Source of the DNA: Fonsecaea monophora
Taxonomy: Eukaryota > Ascomycota > Eurotiomycetes > Chaetothyriales > Herpotrichiellaceae
Reading direction: 5' to 3'
DNA length: 64,000 bases
Assembly: GCF_001642475.1 (NCBI RefSeq)
Contig: NW_019173965.1
Location: 186,001-250,000, forward strand
The notes below the pieces were generated by a model. That model was not told the DNA's origin, did not search any database, and saw only the letters and a list, made by a program, of their open reading frames with translations. Position 1 is the stretch's first letter. Every line of letters begins with the position of its first letter. Below are positions 33,301 to 47,167 of this stretch, one piece after another. The translations under genes and the position numbers were made by a program.

Positions 33301-36300
33301 GCCCCCTTGAGGTTTCTCTCGAGTCGATAACTCTTACGGAAAATGAGCCGTCCAGCCAAATCACGAACTGTCAATTATTCATCGATAGCACTGGCGTGTA
33401 CGGTCATAGACTTTTTGGAGCTCCTCCTACGGAGCCCACATACGCCTGTCATTGGGATATCAATGTTGGCGAGATCACGGGTGAATGCTCCTCCAAATTT
33501 GTGCAGACCCTGATCAATTCCATCATGGCATTCATTTACACCCTGGACGACGATGAAAATTCCTTGCCACCTTTCAATCGAACGGCTGTTCACGATGTGA
33601 CCTTTCTCAGAGCCAATCTTGCCGGCCTTCGTCTTTGGCTGGTTTCGGGACGAACTGCCTACTTGCTGGAGCTTTCTGAATCGGATGTTTCGTTCAGCGA
33701 CTGGGCCAATTCTAGCTTTGCAAAGACTTTGCGTGCCAGCGTCCCACAGGTTGTCCTAGCAGCTGTGGACTACAAGGCTGCTCTACGACATCACGATCGG
33801 CAACCAGGCCCGGTAGAGACCCTCGCCTGTTTCCAAACCTCTCTTCGGATTGGGACGCTGGACAAGACCGACAACCTTGCACAAACACGCGCATTACAAC
33901 AACAGCATATTCGTTATCATGACCAACGAACCCACCGTGCACGTTGGTTGTTGGATCCTCAGAAGCATTACTTGCCCAATCACAGAACACCCGACTGGGC
34001 GCGTGATCCGCCTGCCATGCCTGTGCCATCAATGCCTGAACCTGTTGGGGGTGTAGAAACTACCACTTTTGCGGATTCAAGACACCGCGATGATCGAAGG
34101 CGAGCTCGGGGACGACAACCCTCGTTTATATCGGCCTCGTCAACACCACCACGAAAGGGATTATCTGTCGAGTCAGGCTTGCGGGATCGGTCAAATCATG
34201 GCCCTGTTGGATCCTGGCCGCCCCCGTCCGACAAATCTGGTCTTAGCCGTGAGGGTCTGGGTCGTCTCCATTCAAAAGATCAAGATGTGCATCAGACCTT
34301 AGTGACGTTCTCCAGTCCATGGACCCCACCGCACTTTACACTGCATGATATCGAACCTGATACAAGAAATCTGCCTCAGCTCCCTGCCTTGGATCCTGCC
34401 CAGTTTCCCTCCCTGACGCCAGCGGCCAGCACAGATCTTGGGACGATCCCAGACGAGTTCGAGGACACACCACACAACGGTGTTGTCTTCATGGTCCAGA
34501 ATGGCCTAAGAGGGTTTTGCACTCCCTCTCTCTTCATATCAATAGGAGATCTAATACGAGAACTGGGTGAGGATCGGCCGATGGACCAGCTGGACAAGGT
34601 GCAGATTACGGTTATGAAGCGAATTCTGGAATCCCACAAGCACGATGACCGCGGACACGTTGTTGACTTCGCTGTTCAATTGCCCTTTGTACATGTTAGG
34701 TTGGTCAACAGCCTACAAGGCGGACCCGAGGGCCTCACACCATTTGCTCGACAGGACCAATACGACGTGAAACTCAGGAGTTCACAGTTATTCTACCGCC
34801 TCCTTCATCCGAGGACCAGTGCCAGAGGGGGGCACAACCAACCACACAGTCAACTGGCGTATGGTTCGATTGAAAATTTGTCCGTGTCCGTACAGGATGC
34901 TACACTCACAACTGAGAAGCCCTCTGCACAGACTGCAGTCTCCCTGGCGAACGTGGGATTCTGGTTCTGCATGAAAGAAGAAATCAACTCCAAATTGCAG
35001 CTGAGCAACTTTGACGTTGTATTGTGGGCGGACCAACTCAACAGTATGGCAGGACTTATCCAAAGGACAGTGTCGATGGTCGATCGCATTGTCGATGGCT
35101 TTGAAGGTCTTGATCAGAGCTATAAATCAAGGCACTTGATATATCATCTAACCCAAGCGGGCAATACAATCTCGGATCCTGTCTTCCTGACGAGACCTTC
35201 CTATGTGCTCAGAAGTGCGGACAAGCATGTCCGTCTAAGCGACTCGTGGAAGATCATTTCCAGACTCAGGTACATCTTTGCCACCCTCGAAAAAGAGCAA
35301 GGGCGAGACTTCATTGCGAAGTGCGGCTGCGAAAACCTCGAGTTGAAAGATCCCGCCAAACTCCAGGTTCTTTCTTCGTTCGAGCAGTGGCGAGGCTGGG
35401 ATTACGCACGCGATAAAGTGCCGATCATGAGTTCCCTTTTTGACAGTGGGCGTGTCCAAACACCGGGAGCAGTCGACAACAAGCTGATTGTACAGACGGA
35501 AATCATCGTGGGAAAACTTGAAGTCATTTTGGATCCGGGACCTCGTCAGAGTGATTTGGCTCTATTCGGCCTTGATTTCAATATAATCCTGCGGCCTGCA
35601 GGTACATCCGGCCTCGACAAAAATGCGCGGAGAATCATCCTTCAAGCTTACACTGCAGACACTTCGCTTCATCTCAACTGGGCTCTGGTCGAACTCGCCC
35701 GTCAGGTTATTGAGCTGGGCAGTCCTCTATCCCTACGAACAGCCGACACCAATGATTCCGTGGAGAAGGCAGCGCAAAGCCTGTCTGCAAAGAGAAACCA
35801 CTTCACAGTTATGGTGGGAGCCGATGCAGCTTCCATTTACCTCACCACGATCAACCTGAAACTGAAATGGGCAGCCGAAAGCTTTCGAAGTGGTGTCTCT
35901 TTCTCCAAAGGTGGCTCTAAGCCTACGATTTCCTCCTTCACGATTGCAGCATACACAGCAATGGCCAAGTTCAGAAGCCATTCTCATACTCTGATGATGT
36001 GGCGCCTCCGCATGCCAAAACTATATGGATCAGTATGGCCACAGCCGCCCGCCAGCTCCGGCGACCAAAAGATGGTGGTCCAGATCTGTGCCGCTTCGCA
36101 CAAGTTTCGGTTTCAGATGAAGGAAGACGTTGTCAAGTTGCTTGTAGTCGCCGATTCTGTCGTGCGCGAGGAAGCTGCGACAATTACTGATTTACTCCAT
36201 CAAATTCCTAGCGCAAACGGCAGCAAAGTCCAAAAGAGTTCTGGTTCAAACGATGCTCTCAATCTCGATCTCCGTGTTGCCATGTTTTTGGACGACTACA

Positions 36301-39300
36301 GGTTGAGCTTCGTGATCGTTCCGTCTCTACACTATGCAATTGCCGGGAACGTGGCCCGCACATCGATCATTCCACGGCGACATGGTGGACTGGATGTCAA
36401 TTTTGATATTAAAGAGCACGAGCACTTGTTTGAAGTCCCCGAAGGTGCCTCCCAGGGCAACTTGTCCCTCTTGAAGATGCCACCGATCAATGGGCGTCTT
36501 TGCGTAGCTCAGAATGATGCTCTGGTGTCAGTCCGAGCTCGTATGACTGTCGAACAGATTAATCTGGAAGCGTCGGGTGTGCGAGCTTGTTTCGACGCAC
36601 TGAATCAGCCTGGCGTGATCCAATTAATACTAGATGCCAGGAGAGCAGTCCAGCGAGTGCAAGAGTCCATCGATCATCTCACAGGTGGGAAGTCCAAACC
36701 CAAGGCGGACAACCCTTCTGACGCCACACTTTTGCTTCGCTATGCAATTCATGGAACTCTTGCCGGGATCAAGGTCCACTTCAGTGCGCCGTCTGTCCGG
36801 GAAGATCAGGACTACCGTGCCGATATGGAGCTTCAGCTCCAAGGGACGACATTATACATTCACAACGAAGCGGAAGATCCGGACTCGATTCACGAGCGGC
36901 CACAGTTCATCCTAAACTCTCAGGGCATTGGCCTTGGGCTTTATCGCAGTACAAGATCCGAGCGGGCTAATTTCGGCCTCTGCACCATAGGTGTGAAAGC
37001 CTCGGGCAAAACCGAGACAATTGGGAAGTCAGGGACAGTCCAGGTTTATAGGGCATGGAGCGACGGAATTGCTATTGAGCTGTTTGAGGAGAGTGCTACC
37101 CTCGCAGTCGACATCATGGCATTTCTGCAAGATCGGATCAAATCACTCAAGCTTGCTGATAGTGGGGAGAACATGCAACACATCCGGAGGATGACCACCG
37201 CTGGCCTCACGGAGCGGTTGAGACCTCGAGATCCAATGGATGTGGCCAGTGAAGCGGCCGAGAGCGTCGACGGCACTTCTACCATCCTCTATGCGTCGAC
37301 CTATGCTCTTGACCTCGAGAACATTATGCTCCGATGGAATTTGACGCGAAGCCCTGGTTTTTCGCCTACCCGTGAGCTGGACGATCTCGTTTTCTCAATA
37401 CGAAAGGTCGATCTCAAGACCCGACAAGAAGGAACCGCTCGTCTATCGATATTGGATACACAGTTGCAGATTGTTCCACAGTCCCATTCGCAGAACCCCA
37501 TTGAACGGACCGCCAACTCTGCATTACTACCCGAAGTAGTCTTCGCCACGGCCTACCTCTCCACCAAGCATGAACGACGCTTTGCGTTTCAAGCGAAAGG
37601 GAAAGCGCTGGACCTGCGACTTTCTTCCGACTTCGTGATACCAGGTCACGCCTTACAAAAGTCGCTTGGCAATGCCAGCGCCGAGTTACGCAGAGCGAAG
37701 AGTTTCCGTGCGACCAGTCCAGCAACACCACAAGCCTCTCAGATGGATTTGTTGGGCGGAAAGCGACTGGCATCTCTTTTAGTTGATGCTGATTTTGCCG
37801 GCGCTGTGGTCCATATCAGCCCTCGGAGCGAAGTTGAACACAAGAGTTCAGTATTCGGGTTCTTGAAAGGCAAGAAACGATCCCGGGCAGGCCGGTATGG
37901 TCAAGCAGTCCAAGGTGAAGACGTTTCATCAGCTGTGTTAAAGGCTCCTGGAGTTGCTCTGAAAGTCGAGTACAAAGACGACAACCGAGATGATCCGTCC
38001 CTGAGCACTGAGGTCAGAGTCGCAGCATCCTCGAATACTCTTTACCCTACTGTCGTGCCGTTGATACAAGAAATATCAGCAAGCATCAAAGAGATCCTGG
38101 GCGACGATCGGACAGGGGATGGCAAGGCTGGCTCAGCGGCAGACGCTCGCAGCTACCTTTCGGAGACGGCGCTCAGTAACTCGAATCCAAGTACCATTTT
38201 CGGACGCTGCAAACTGAATGCTGGGCTCTACATACAACCACAGCAGTTCAGCTTGAGCTGTCAACCGATTGCAAGAGTGGCGGCCACAGCCAGATTTGCA
38301 GACATATTCGTCAGGGTCAACACCGTGTCTGCCCCTGATCAAGAACGATTCTTTGCCATTCAGACGACATTCAATAAACTCGCGGCTTCGGTACAACATG
38401 TTTATTCACGGGAATCAACTGCCAGCTTCGAAGTGGATTCCATTGTCATGTCGCTCATGAACAGCAAGCATGTCAGCGCGACGACGGGTATTTCAGTGGT
38501 TCTCAATATCAGTCCGATGAAGACAGACATCAATGCAAAACAACTGCAGGACTTTCTGCTCTTCCGTGAAATCTGGTACCCGCCAGAACTGCGCAGCAAG
38601 TCCAAAACAGCCGCCCCCACCGCTTCTCCCCTGGACCAACAAGCCTATGCAATGCAGCGCTATCAGGAGTTCTCCGGGAAGGGCACTTTACCATGGCATG
38701 CTATCGTGTCAGTGCAGGAAGTCCAGCTCCAAGTCGACCTTGGTCAGGGGCTCGGCAAATCGATCTTCACGATCTCCAAACTTTGGGCCTCGTCGAGAAA
38801 GAACAGCGATTCGGAGCAAAACTTGTGCATGGGGTTTGACAGAGTCGGGGTCGACAGCACGGGGCGGATGAGCGGTTTCATTGAGCTGGAAAATATGAGA
38901 GCACGGACGTCGATCAAATGGCCAGAAGATGCAACAGCGAAGACCCGTGCCCCCCTCGTCCAGGCATCTATCGGTTTCGAGCACTTCCGCGTGAAGGCCG
39001 CCTTTGACTATCAACCGTTCGCAGTGGCTGACATTTCTTTCTTCGAGTTCTTGATGTACAATGTGAGGCAGGGCCTTGGGAGCGACAGTGATCGACTGGT
39101 CGGCCTTGTCGATGGCGGCAAGGTTCAAGTGTTTTGCACCACAGCCACTGCCGCACAGGGCCTAGCTCTCGTGCAAGCGTTTGAACGATTGATGCAGGAG
39201 AAACATGAAGCCTACGAGACATCGCTCCGGGACCTGGATAAGTTCCTCCGAAGGAAATCGGTGTTTCCATCCAGCACTTGGACAACTCCCGCTCCGGTCA

Positions 39301-40112
39301 GGGAGCGCAAAGGGGAAACTGTTGCCAAGGGCACATTTGCGCTACACACAGACGTCGTTCTGACATTGGGCGCTCTTGATGCTGGCGTCTTCCCAAACAC
39401 GTTCTTCGACAACCAGATCCTGAAGGTCGAAGCGACGGAAGTACAGGCGAGGTTTGCAGTGGCGACAACCGAGGGCAAAACTCATAGTGCCCTCGGAATG
39501 ACGTTGGGACAACTCAGAGTCGCGTTGTCGAGTGTGACGCGGGTTACCACCAAAGCTCTGAGCGAGGTGTCGGTCCCGGATGTCATCGACAGAGCCACCA
39601 CCTCCCGAGGCGGAACCATCGTCAAGGTACCTCGTCTCGTCTCAGCAATGCAAACCTGGCAGGTCGCGGACTCCAACACGATTGAATATACCTTTCGGAG
39701 CACCTTCGAGGGCAAAGTCGATGTTGGTTGGAACTATGCGCGAATCAGCTTCATCCGCGGCATGTGGCAAGCTCATTCCCGCGCCCTGGCTCAGCGCCTG
39801 GGGAAACCCCTCCCACCATCTGCCATCAAAGTCACAGCGGAGCCCTCGGAAGATGGGGAGAACGGACGTCAAGAGAAGATCACTGCGGTTGTCAATGTTC
39901 CGCAGAGTAAATTCACCTATGTGGCGCTTGAGCCGCCGGTGATTGATACGCCACAGCTTCGAGACATGGGCGAGGCGACGCCGCCGTTGGAGTGGATCGG
40001 ATTGCACAGGGACAAGCTGCCCGAGGCCACACATAGCATTGCAATCGTGAGCCTGTTGGAGATTGCGAGGGAGGTGGAGGATGCATATACTAGGATATTG
40101 GGAGCGAGCTGA
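30352..40112 (+). CDS. CSF1: Csf1/BLTP1-family bridge-like lipid-transfer protein
   Basis: Exon 30352-30410 splices to 30470-40112, giving 3,233 aa; the splice restores SFNWTWFIEL just before the membrane helix. Near the N-terminus one transmembrane segment (CLTLFFLFYFNRLFATLV) is followed by the family signature TWHKYRVWIDIQALQL and GRIFFKGIRYH, then NGYITWRYW. The rest is the repeating beta-rich groove architecture of RBG lipid-transfer proteins (Vps13/Atg2/BLTP), with disordered inserts around residues 1190-1330 and after 2340. By family knowledge Csf1 anchors in the ER and moves phospholipids at contact sites, supporting GPI-anchor synthesis and cold adaptation. Slightly longer than yeast Csf1. 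Almost 9.7 kb without interruption in one exon indicates strong constraint. Confidence 0.96.
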
Positions 40113-40798
40113 TCTGGGGAATTCTTTTTTTCCTTTCCTGGACAAAGGCAAGCATAGCGATGGCGTGGCATTGAGGACTTGGGCAATTGCTCAGAAAAGA
40201 TTTACTTGAATTGATATCTATTAATTAAAAAAGTAGCCCTTGAGAACTAAACACCTCGGGTCTTGTCACCATGGACCCCTCTTATCTTCCATTAGTCCTC
40301 CCTGGAATAGTTGAGACCAGCAGACTAGGAGAGGTTGGTTTGTCAATTAAGCACCAAGAGAACCTCGCTCATCCCTTCAGTGCTTCACTTACTCGCTTGA
40401 CCCCCACATCTCTCGCTCTCCTATTTCGTTTCGTCCATATATCTCGATCCTCTCTCTCTCTCTCTCTCCGTCCACACATCCCACACATCTCCACCACAAA
40501 GGAAAGATGCCAATAGGGACGGACATTGCCACCCCGACTTGTATCCTTCCCTCTCCTGCCATCTGCCATCTGCCAGAAGACTTGTCGCTAACCAACCGCT
40601 TGCTTTGTTTCGAAGATGGAGGAAAAAGGTCTCGATCGTCTGACACTTTTGAATCCCGCATCCCTCAGGGATCTGTGTGTCCGATAACCATTTCACCCCC
40701 ACACTCGGGGTTTAGTCGGGCGACACCTTTTGGTAGTTTCTGCAAACTGTATCTTATCTTTCTTTTCTGCTCTCCTGCCATCTTGGTGATTTTTTTTT
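40113..40798. other. Convergent intergenic interval with CT repeat
   Basis: The 3' flanks of CSF1 and the MFS gene. It contains a (TC)9 run at 40451-40468 and a T-rich run at about 40790-40800 next to the MFS stop codon. No gene seen. Confidence 0.5.
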
Positions 40799-42606
40799 TC
40801 ACACTTCGCCAGCCTTCTTGGCCCCGATGGGAGAAACCTCGTTTTCATCCTTGAAGGCGTAGCGGCTGAATTTGCGGATGCGCGCGCCGTAAAAGTAAAA
40901 GGCGTAAGGGATGGCGCAGCAGGCGAGGGCCAAAAACGCCAGGAGCGAGCTGGCCCACTGGTAGCCCAGGGTGTGGTACATCTGGACGGTGAAGAGGACG
41001 ACGCCGGCGCCCCAGAAGGAGCGGATGCAGGTCTTGGCGGCGAGGGCCGAGGCGGCCAGGTGCTGGTACGTGTCGACGAGGTAATTGTTGGCCGAGTTGT
41101 AGAGGAAGATGAAGCCGAAGCCGACGGGGAAGCCGCCCATCATGGGCCCCCAGTACGAGACGTCCGGGTAGGATGTCCACCCGAAGATGAACAGCCCGAT
41201 CGGGATCAGCCAGCACGAAAGCATCATCGGGATGAGGCGCGCTTCCGCCGGTGGTTTGCCGTCCGGGTACCTGGCGCAGATGGAGAGATAGTGTCGGTTG
41301 ACAAAGGGCGAGAGGACCGCCGACAACAGCACCCCGACGGCCAGCGGGATGAACATCAGGCCCGTGCTGCCTTCGGTCCACCCTTTGCCCTCGACGTAGA
41401 CGATGGGGTATGCGACGAAGAACATGTACAGAAGGCCGTAGAGCACCGACATGTACAACGAGATGAGAAGCACGATGGGTTCGAGGAACAGTAGCTGCAG
41501 AGGCCGGAGGAGGAAGATGGCAAGTTGCTGCGTCAACGGGCGGGTGTCGAGGTCCCTTTCCGTCACGTACCTGCTGTCACCCGTCTCCTTGCGGAGTTTC
41601 TTGGCCCGTTTGTCGAGGAGGATCGGCGTGTAGGTTTCCGGCACCGTGAAGGTCAGGATGGCCAAGCAGAACCCGGCGAGGATGAGTTGGATCCAGTAGA
41701 GCCAGCGCCAGCCGGCGGCATCACCGAGAAATCCGCCCGCCAGGGGTCCGATCGCAGGACCGATAAAGGGCGCAGCTGAGAAGACAGCCATGGGGACGCC
41801 ACGCTCTTCGTTCTTCCACAGGTCGGCCAGTGTGCCACCCACAAGAGTCATGGGGGCAGAGAAGGCGATGCCGTCAATGAGCCGACAGACCAACAGAGTG
41901 CCAATGTTCTGTGCCACGGCGCAGGGTATTTCAAATATGACAGCGAGACTGAGGGTGATGATATAGACCGGTTTCCGACCGTAGAGTTCCGACAACGGTG
42001 CAAATGCGAGGGGCCCGACTCCGAATCCGATGACGAACATGGTGATGGTCAGGAGGGAAACTTCTTCTGAGACGTGGAATGTTTCCGAGACGCCTTCCAA
42101 GTCGGCGGTGATGACGGCGCTGTTGAAGGCGACGGTAAAGCATGTGAATGCGACGACCATGGTGCACCACCACTCTGTTCGCAGCAGGGTTAGCAGGCGC
42201 AGGAAGGAATTATAACGGAAAGGAAATGTGGCACGAAGCACATACTATAAGCCTTGGACCAGTTCTTTGGGTTCTCTGGATCCCCAACCTTGAAAGTCAC
42301 CAATTCGTGCTCCTCAAGCGCTCCGGTGACCCTCGAAATCGTCTTCTTGGGAATCACACCAGTCGTCGTCTCCTCCAGGTATTCGTTCATGTTGGCCTCA
42401 TCATTGAGGATGTCGTAAGGCAAATCCAGCACATCCGAGGCATCTTGTGTCGGCCTTGTCTGGTAGCGCTCCAGTGTTCGACGAGTGGACGTCCGGGTCA
42501 TTCTGGTGTCTGATTTCTCAACGCCATGTTCCAAAGCGCCGTCAGCGTCCGACAGAGTTGGAGTTGTAGTTAGAGAAGCCCCGTGGGGCACGTGCGTGTG
42601 ATCCAT
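40799..42606 (-). CDS. MFS transporter, DHA1 multidrug/polyamine type
   Basis: Exons 42606-42246 and 42174-40799 give 578 aa. After a ~125-residue polar cytosolic N-terminus (with ELVTFKVGDPENPKNWSKAYK, the usual lead-in to helix 1) there are about twelve hydrophobic helices. The family motifs are AFNSAVITADLEGVSETF (helix 1), GPLAFAPLSELYGRKPVY (motif A), and PAIGPLAGGFLGDAAGWRWLYW (antiporter motif C region). The middle loop is charged (LDKRAKKLRKETGD). This is the proton-antiport DHA1 group that includes Flu1 and yeast Tpo-type exporters, placed in the plasma membrane. Substrate cannot be read from sequence. No adjacent biosynthetic gene suggests a specific product. Confidence 0.92.
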
Positions 42607-44099
42607 GTTGAGTCTGGCGAATTGGATATGGGTCTAGGAAAATAGTTCTGAACAGTAGAACTGTTTCTTCGTGCAGTCCTGAACGCCAACTGTGAGCTGG
42701 GAGACAAAAAGGGGCAATGAAGAGCCGGGAATGCGATGTATATATACTATAGTTTCCAGAAAATCTCCGTGCTATTTTGACAAACCTTCAGAGGCTTCGC
42801 CGCCCAGAAGGACGCTATCTGCGAAAGCCATGTGCGGACCCAGTGCCCAAAAAAGTCGAGATCAAACATTGACTCCATTAACACATGCAGGTGGTTCGAC
42901 CTTGTTTGCTTCGCTCGGTCTTGCGCAAAACGCGAGAGACGACGAGGCTAGCTACTTGTGAGTGGAGCGGGTGCGGAAAGGTCGCCGTGAGGCTGCCTCG
43001 CACCCAATTGAACAGTGCAACCAGTTAAGCTTAAATCAAGCGAAAGGGAAAGTCGGCATCGCCCTTGCTTGAGCGAAGACACCGAGTGCCACTCAGGAGG
43101 AACAGTGGAGGCCGAATCGTCAGCGCAGTTCAGACCGAATCCAACTCGAAGATACCGTTGAGAACAGCCGCGCCTGAGGAGAGATGCTGATTGGCAGTGG
43201 AAGCAAGAAGCGAGAAAAAGAACCAGTGATTATCAATGCCCGAGAAAGTACCGAACCTGGCCAGCTGGGAGGGCCGCCAGCTGTTGTCTCGGTTTGGATC
43301 CGCTCCCCGATAATGATTGGTCTTCTTGGGGTAGATCTCGCAAGGCTCTGAAGTGCAGGAGTACCCATTTCACAAATATATCACCATGCAAACGCTGAGT
43401 AAATGAAGACTCAGACGATCGATGTCACAGGGGAAATTCTTCCTCGTTTTTGCTTGCTGCTATACGGCGGCTGGAATCCCATCTGAATCAGCGTCCACTG
43501 GATGTAACAATCTGGTGTCATTGAGAACAGATTCGGAGTCCGACATTCTACGGGCACTTCAGGGTCTGCCCTCAAGAGTGAGGACACTTCTTGGGCTTTG
43601 ATGCTCGGAAAGAAGAAATGGCGATGAAACTCATTCCTTGAAGCATTGTCCTGTGGAGCACGATCCAAGAAAGGATCAACCAGTATGAAGGGCCCATTCT
43701 CCCCCTTTTCTGTTCTGGAGGATTCGTGGGGATTGACAGGCAAAGCACACAATGACAATTCTCCTGATCACGGAGAGTGGCGGAGATGCCAGTTTCCAGG
43801 AAAAGAGAGGCATTTTGTGATATGGCCGAAAGGAGGAAGGCGTCTTGGCGGTCGCCTGTGGCTTGGTGAGCCTGACGTTTCGGATTGGTTTTCACGTCCT
43901 CCTGGCTGTTCCGAGCGATGACCTCATAATTTATCCGCCCTTCCGGCCACAAGCCCCCGCCAACCTCCGCGCATCACCCGGACTGACTAAGGATTGAGGC
44001 TGCTGTCACTCCCATCATGCGCCGCCCTTGATAACACTTGCGACAGTATCTCTGCTTCGCTTCTTTCTGAAGACTGCTATTCGACTCATCCATATCAAC
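42607..44099. other. 1.5 kb gene-free divergent interval
   Basis: Divergent promoters of the MFS transporter and the glycine-zipper gene. Small frames around 43411-43952 lack any domain or codon regularity. A TATATATA run (about 42739) lies 130 bp from the MFS start. Confidence 0.45.
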
Positions 44100-44975
44100 A
44101 TGTCAGACTACTACAACCAAAACCCATATCCTCCCCCGCCAGGGAGCGGGTACAACCAATATCCGCCACCTCCGCGATCACAACACGAGGGTGGTCAAAC
44201 CTACGCTGCTCCACAGGTAAGGCTAGTTTGTTGATTTCGAATGTGGCCAGCATCGGTCTTGGCTGACTCCTTCATCAGTCCTCCTATGGAGAGTATCAGC
44301 CTGCACGTGAAGACCAATACCGATCCTCGCCGCGTAACTCGGGCATGCAGGTCGGCCAGTACGCGGGCGAATATGACGGTCGCTCGCGTCGTAACTCCGG
44401 CCCATATGCTGCCAGTCAGTACCGCGCAGGAGACAGCGCGTCATATTATGCGCCTCCATCGCAAGGATACGACGATCGCTATGACGACCGTCCAAGCTCC
44501 CGGGGCTCGAGACGGGAAAGGGGGAGGGAAAGATCGCGGGAAAGGTCAAGAGAACGCGGGGAGAAACATCACGGTGGGCACGAGGCAGAAAAGAACATAG
44601 GGGCAACTCTCCTTGGTGGTGCTGTTGGCGGATGTAAGTCTTGATACCGCCCTGTCGTTTGAACAGGGAGGGTCTAACAATGAGGTAGGGGCCGGTCATG
44701 AATTGGGCCACAAGAACGGCCTTATCACCGTTGCTGGAGCGCTCGCAGGTGCCTATGCCGGTCACAAGCTCGAATCCAAGCATGAGAAAAGCAAAGAAAG
44801 GAAAAAAGAACGCCGGGAAGGCGAGGCTTATGGCGAATACTATGACGACTACGAAGACCGAAGAAGCCGTTCGGTGTCTCGCTCCCGCAAGAGATCAGAG
44901 AGCAGGAGGAGAAGTGTCAGCAGTAGCAGCAGTGAAAGTGACAGCAGCAGGCGCAGGCATCGTCACCATCATTGA
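44100..44975 (+). CDS. Glycine-zipper protein with Arg/Ser-rich tails
   Basis: Exons 44100-44216, 44279-44633 and 44689-44975 give 252 aa. The N-terminal half is Pro/Tyr/Gln-rich (NPYPPPPGSGYNQYPPPP) then RSRE/RGRER repeats. The third exon completes a hydrophobic glycine-zipper pair: IGATLLGGAVGGWAGHELGHK and TVAGALAGAYAGHKLE, both with G-x3-G spacing as in the 2TM glycine zipper family. The C-terminus is RS-rich and ends in HRHHH. The acceptor at 44688 was chosen because it alone restores the zipper. Fungal proteins of this layout are abundant but uncharacterised; the hydrophobic hairpin suggests membrane association. I give it no function. Confidence 0.8.
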
Positions 44976-47167
44976 GAGAAGTAAAGGGTTTGCGGGCGTT
45001 TGTCGACGGTTGGAAGGGATTGTTGAATGCCTTCAGCTAAATTTTTCCGCTGTGTTTTGGCGTTGCTGATCCACTATTTGCTGCAACAACACGAGTCATG
45101 ACAACAAGAAATCTTTCCTTATTCGTGATAAAGGGATCTCCTGCTAGGATGCGCGTGTGTCCGTCTGGACATCCGGCAAGGATGTTGTCCAATTGAAGCA
45201 TAAACCTGTCAGCCCTGGGACACTTGAAATAAAGTGTGGCGAAGCCAACAAAATGCGATGCCCGTGATGGCACCCTGCATGCGCATGGGTTCCTGTCTGT
45301 CACTACCGAAATGTGGAGAGCTGGAAGGCAGTACATCTGGAGTCTACTGAATGCCAAAACCCGGGGAGGAGGCGGTGAACAACTGATCTCAGCCTGGTTG
45401 TGAGAGGCCTTCTACCTCAGTTAAGTCCATCAGGATCCTTCACAGAGCCTGTATCCGTGAATATATCCCGCTATCAGAGACCTCCGCATCTTGTCACTTG
45501 CGAAGAAGAAAGATCGACATCAGTCGCGATCTTAATGGAAGTATTCGAGTAGTGTCAAATTTGTCCATCCCCGAAACTTAAGATTAAAAATTCAGTTCGC
45601 GCCGAAGATACCACGACGACAAGCCACTAAAGGACGGCAATATCCCCGTAGTTGATAGGTCCGCCAATCGGTAAGCACGTAAAAGGAACGTTTCGCCGAT
45701 TTTTTGGCGCACCAGCGGTTGGGTGGCACCGAGCTTACCATCCTGTAAATTTTCGCGGGATGGACTTTTGCACTTGTTGCCGCAAGTCTCGCTGGAAACA
45801 ACAGGAATGAGAGGTGATCAGGGGGTGACGATCCTAGAGGCTCCCTCATACAGGCTGACTCCTCGTGTTGCACCTCCTGTTTGATCGCAAGGAGATTTCA
45901 GGAGCGAGGCTGGGTGCGTGTGGAAAAGTTATTTTTCTTATCATTTAGCTCCGTTCCTATCGATAAAGGGGCATGTCTGATACGCGAGTTGGCCTGAAAT
46001 GATTCCCACAGCCCCTCCCGGGCTCCTAGGGTAACTCCAGGCTTCCTCCAGTGCAGGACTGGGGGAAGAAGTCTGACGAGTAGGACGGGGTGAACGGGAT
46101 GACCGTCTGTTCAAGGGGAGATATTGCCAATCACTCGGCCATTAGGATGTAAAAAAAAGCCCCGTCTAGGAGGCGAAGCATGCTTACACATTGTTCCATG
46201 TGTAGGCGGAAAAGGCGACATGGGGAACTTGACAGACAACCTGCCGCGGGAGCTGCCCTCGTACCTACTTGCTAGGATGTTGGGCATTCAGATCTGACGT
46301 GGTAGGCGTAAATGCAGCCTGCACACTGGTGTGAAACACCCCTGTCTACCAGCTGGCCTCTATTGTAACAGGAGGGTGCGGGTTGTTGATTATCCTAAGG
46401 CTGAGTGGCGACAAAAATAGGTCTTCCAGAAGATTGACCAAAACTGAACTCATAGGCAACAAGCACAAAGACCCATTCCCCCTGTTGTGGTGTATGCTGT
46501 GTTGCCCCCCTAGTTTCTTGAGAATTTTCGACTCGTCCAGACAGATCCGTGCCACTGGCATAGGGAGAGATCGTCGAGATCTCCGGTCAGGATTCGTTTG
46601 TCCGGGATTGTTCTGGCTCTGGTATCTCGGAGGGGCTCTTTTGGTTACAGTGTCTCTTTGTGGTCTGGGTCGGCCAGCGCGGCAAAAGACTAGAGGAAGG
46701 CGGTCAAAAAGTCATTTGATGGGGGAGAGTGATGGGGGCGCCAGGTGAAATAATGGGGCGATGCGGCCGGATATGACTGGCGAATAGACCAGGGGCTTTT
46801 AGGGACCGGCAGCACTAGCGAAAAAAATTTCTGTGAGCAGAGAACGGCGAAGTCCAGAGACAAAATAAAACTCAGGCCTGCTCACCCTGTCCATCCTTCT
46901 TCCTTACCATCTCTCCTCTCCCATCCTCTTTCTCCCCTCTAGACTCTTTGCATTTTCTCTGCTTGATAGAGTCTTTGCACATTCTTTTCCCCTATCCTCT
47001 TAGAGCCAGATAGAGCGAAGGACCGGCGTGGAAAGCGCAGTCTTCGTGGGCACCCCCTTCAGCCGACATAGACCGCCTTTTTTTCACATTCCCGAAATTT
47101 TCCACCCACAAAAACACCAGATTCGACATATCCAACCCTTTGAGAACTCTCTGAGTTTCCTCCAGAG
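44976..47167. other. 2.2 kb gene-free interval with long pyrimidine-rich EF-3 leader
   Basis: No credible frame on either strand between the glycine-zipper gene and EF-3. The last 300 bases are strongly C/T-rich on the plus strand (about 46890-46990), which fits the promoter and leader of a highly expressed translation factor. The rest has no recognisable RNA gene or repeat. Confidence 0.5.
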
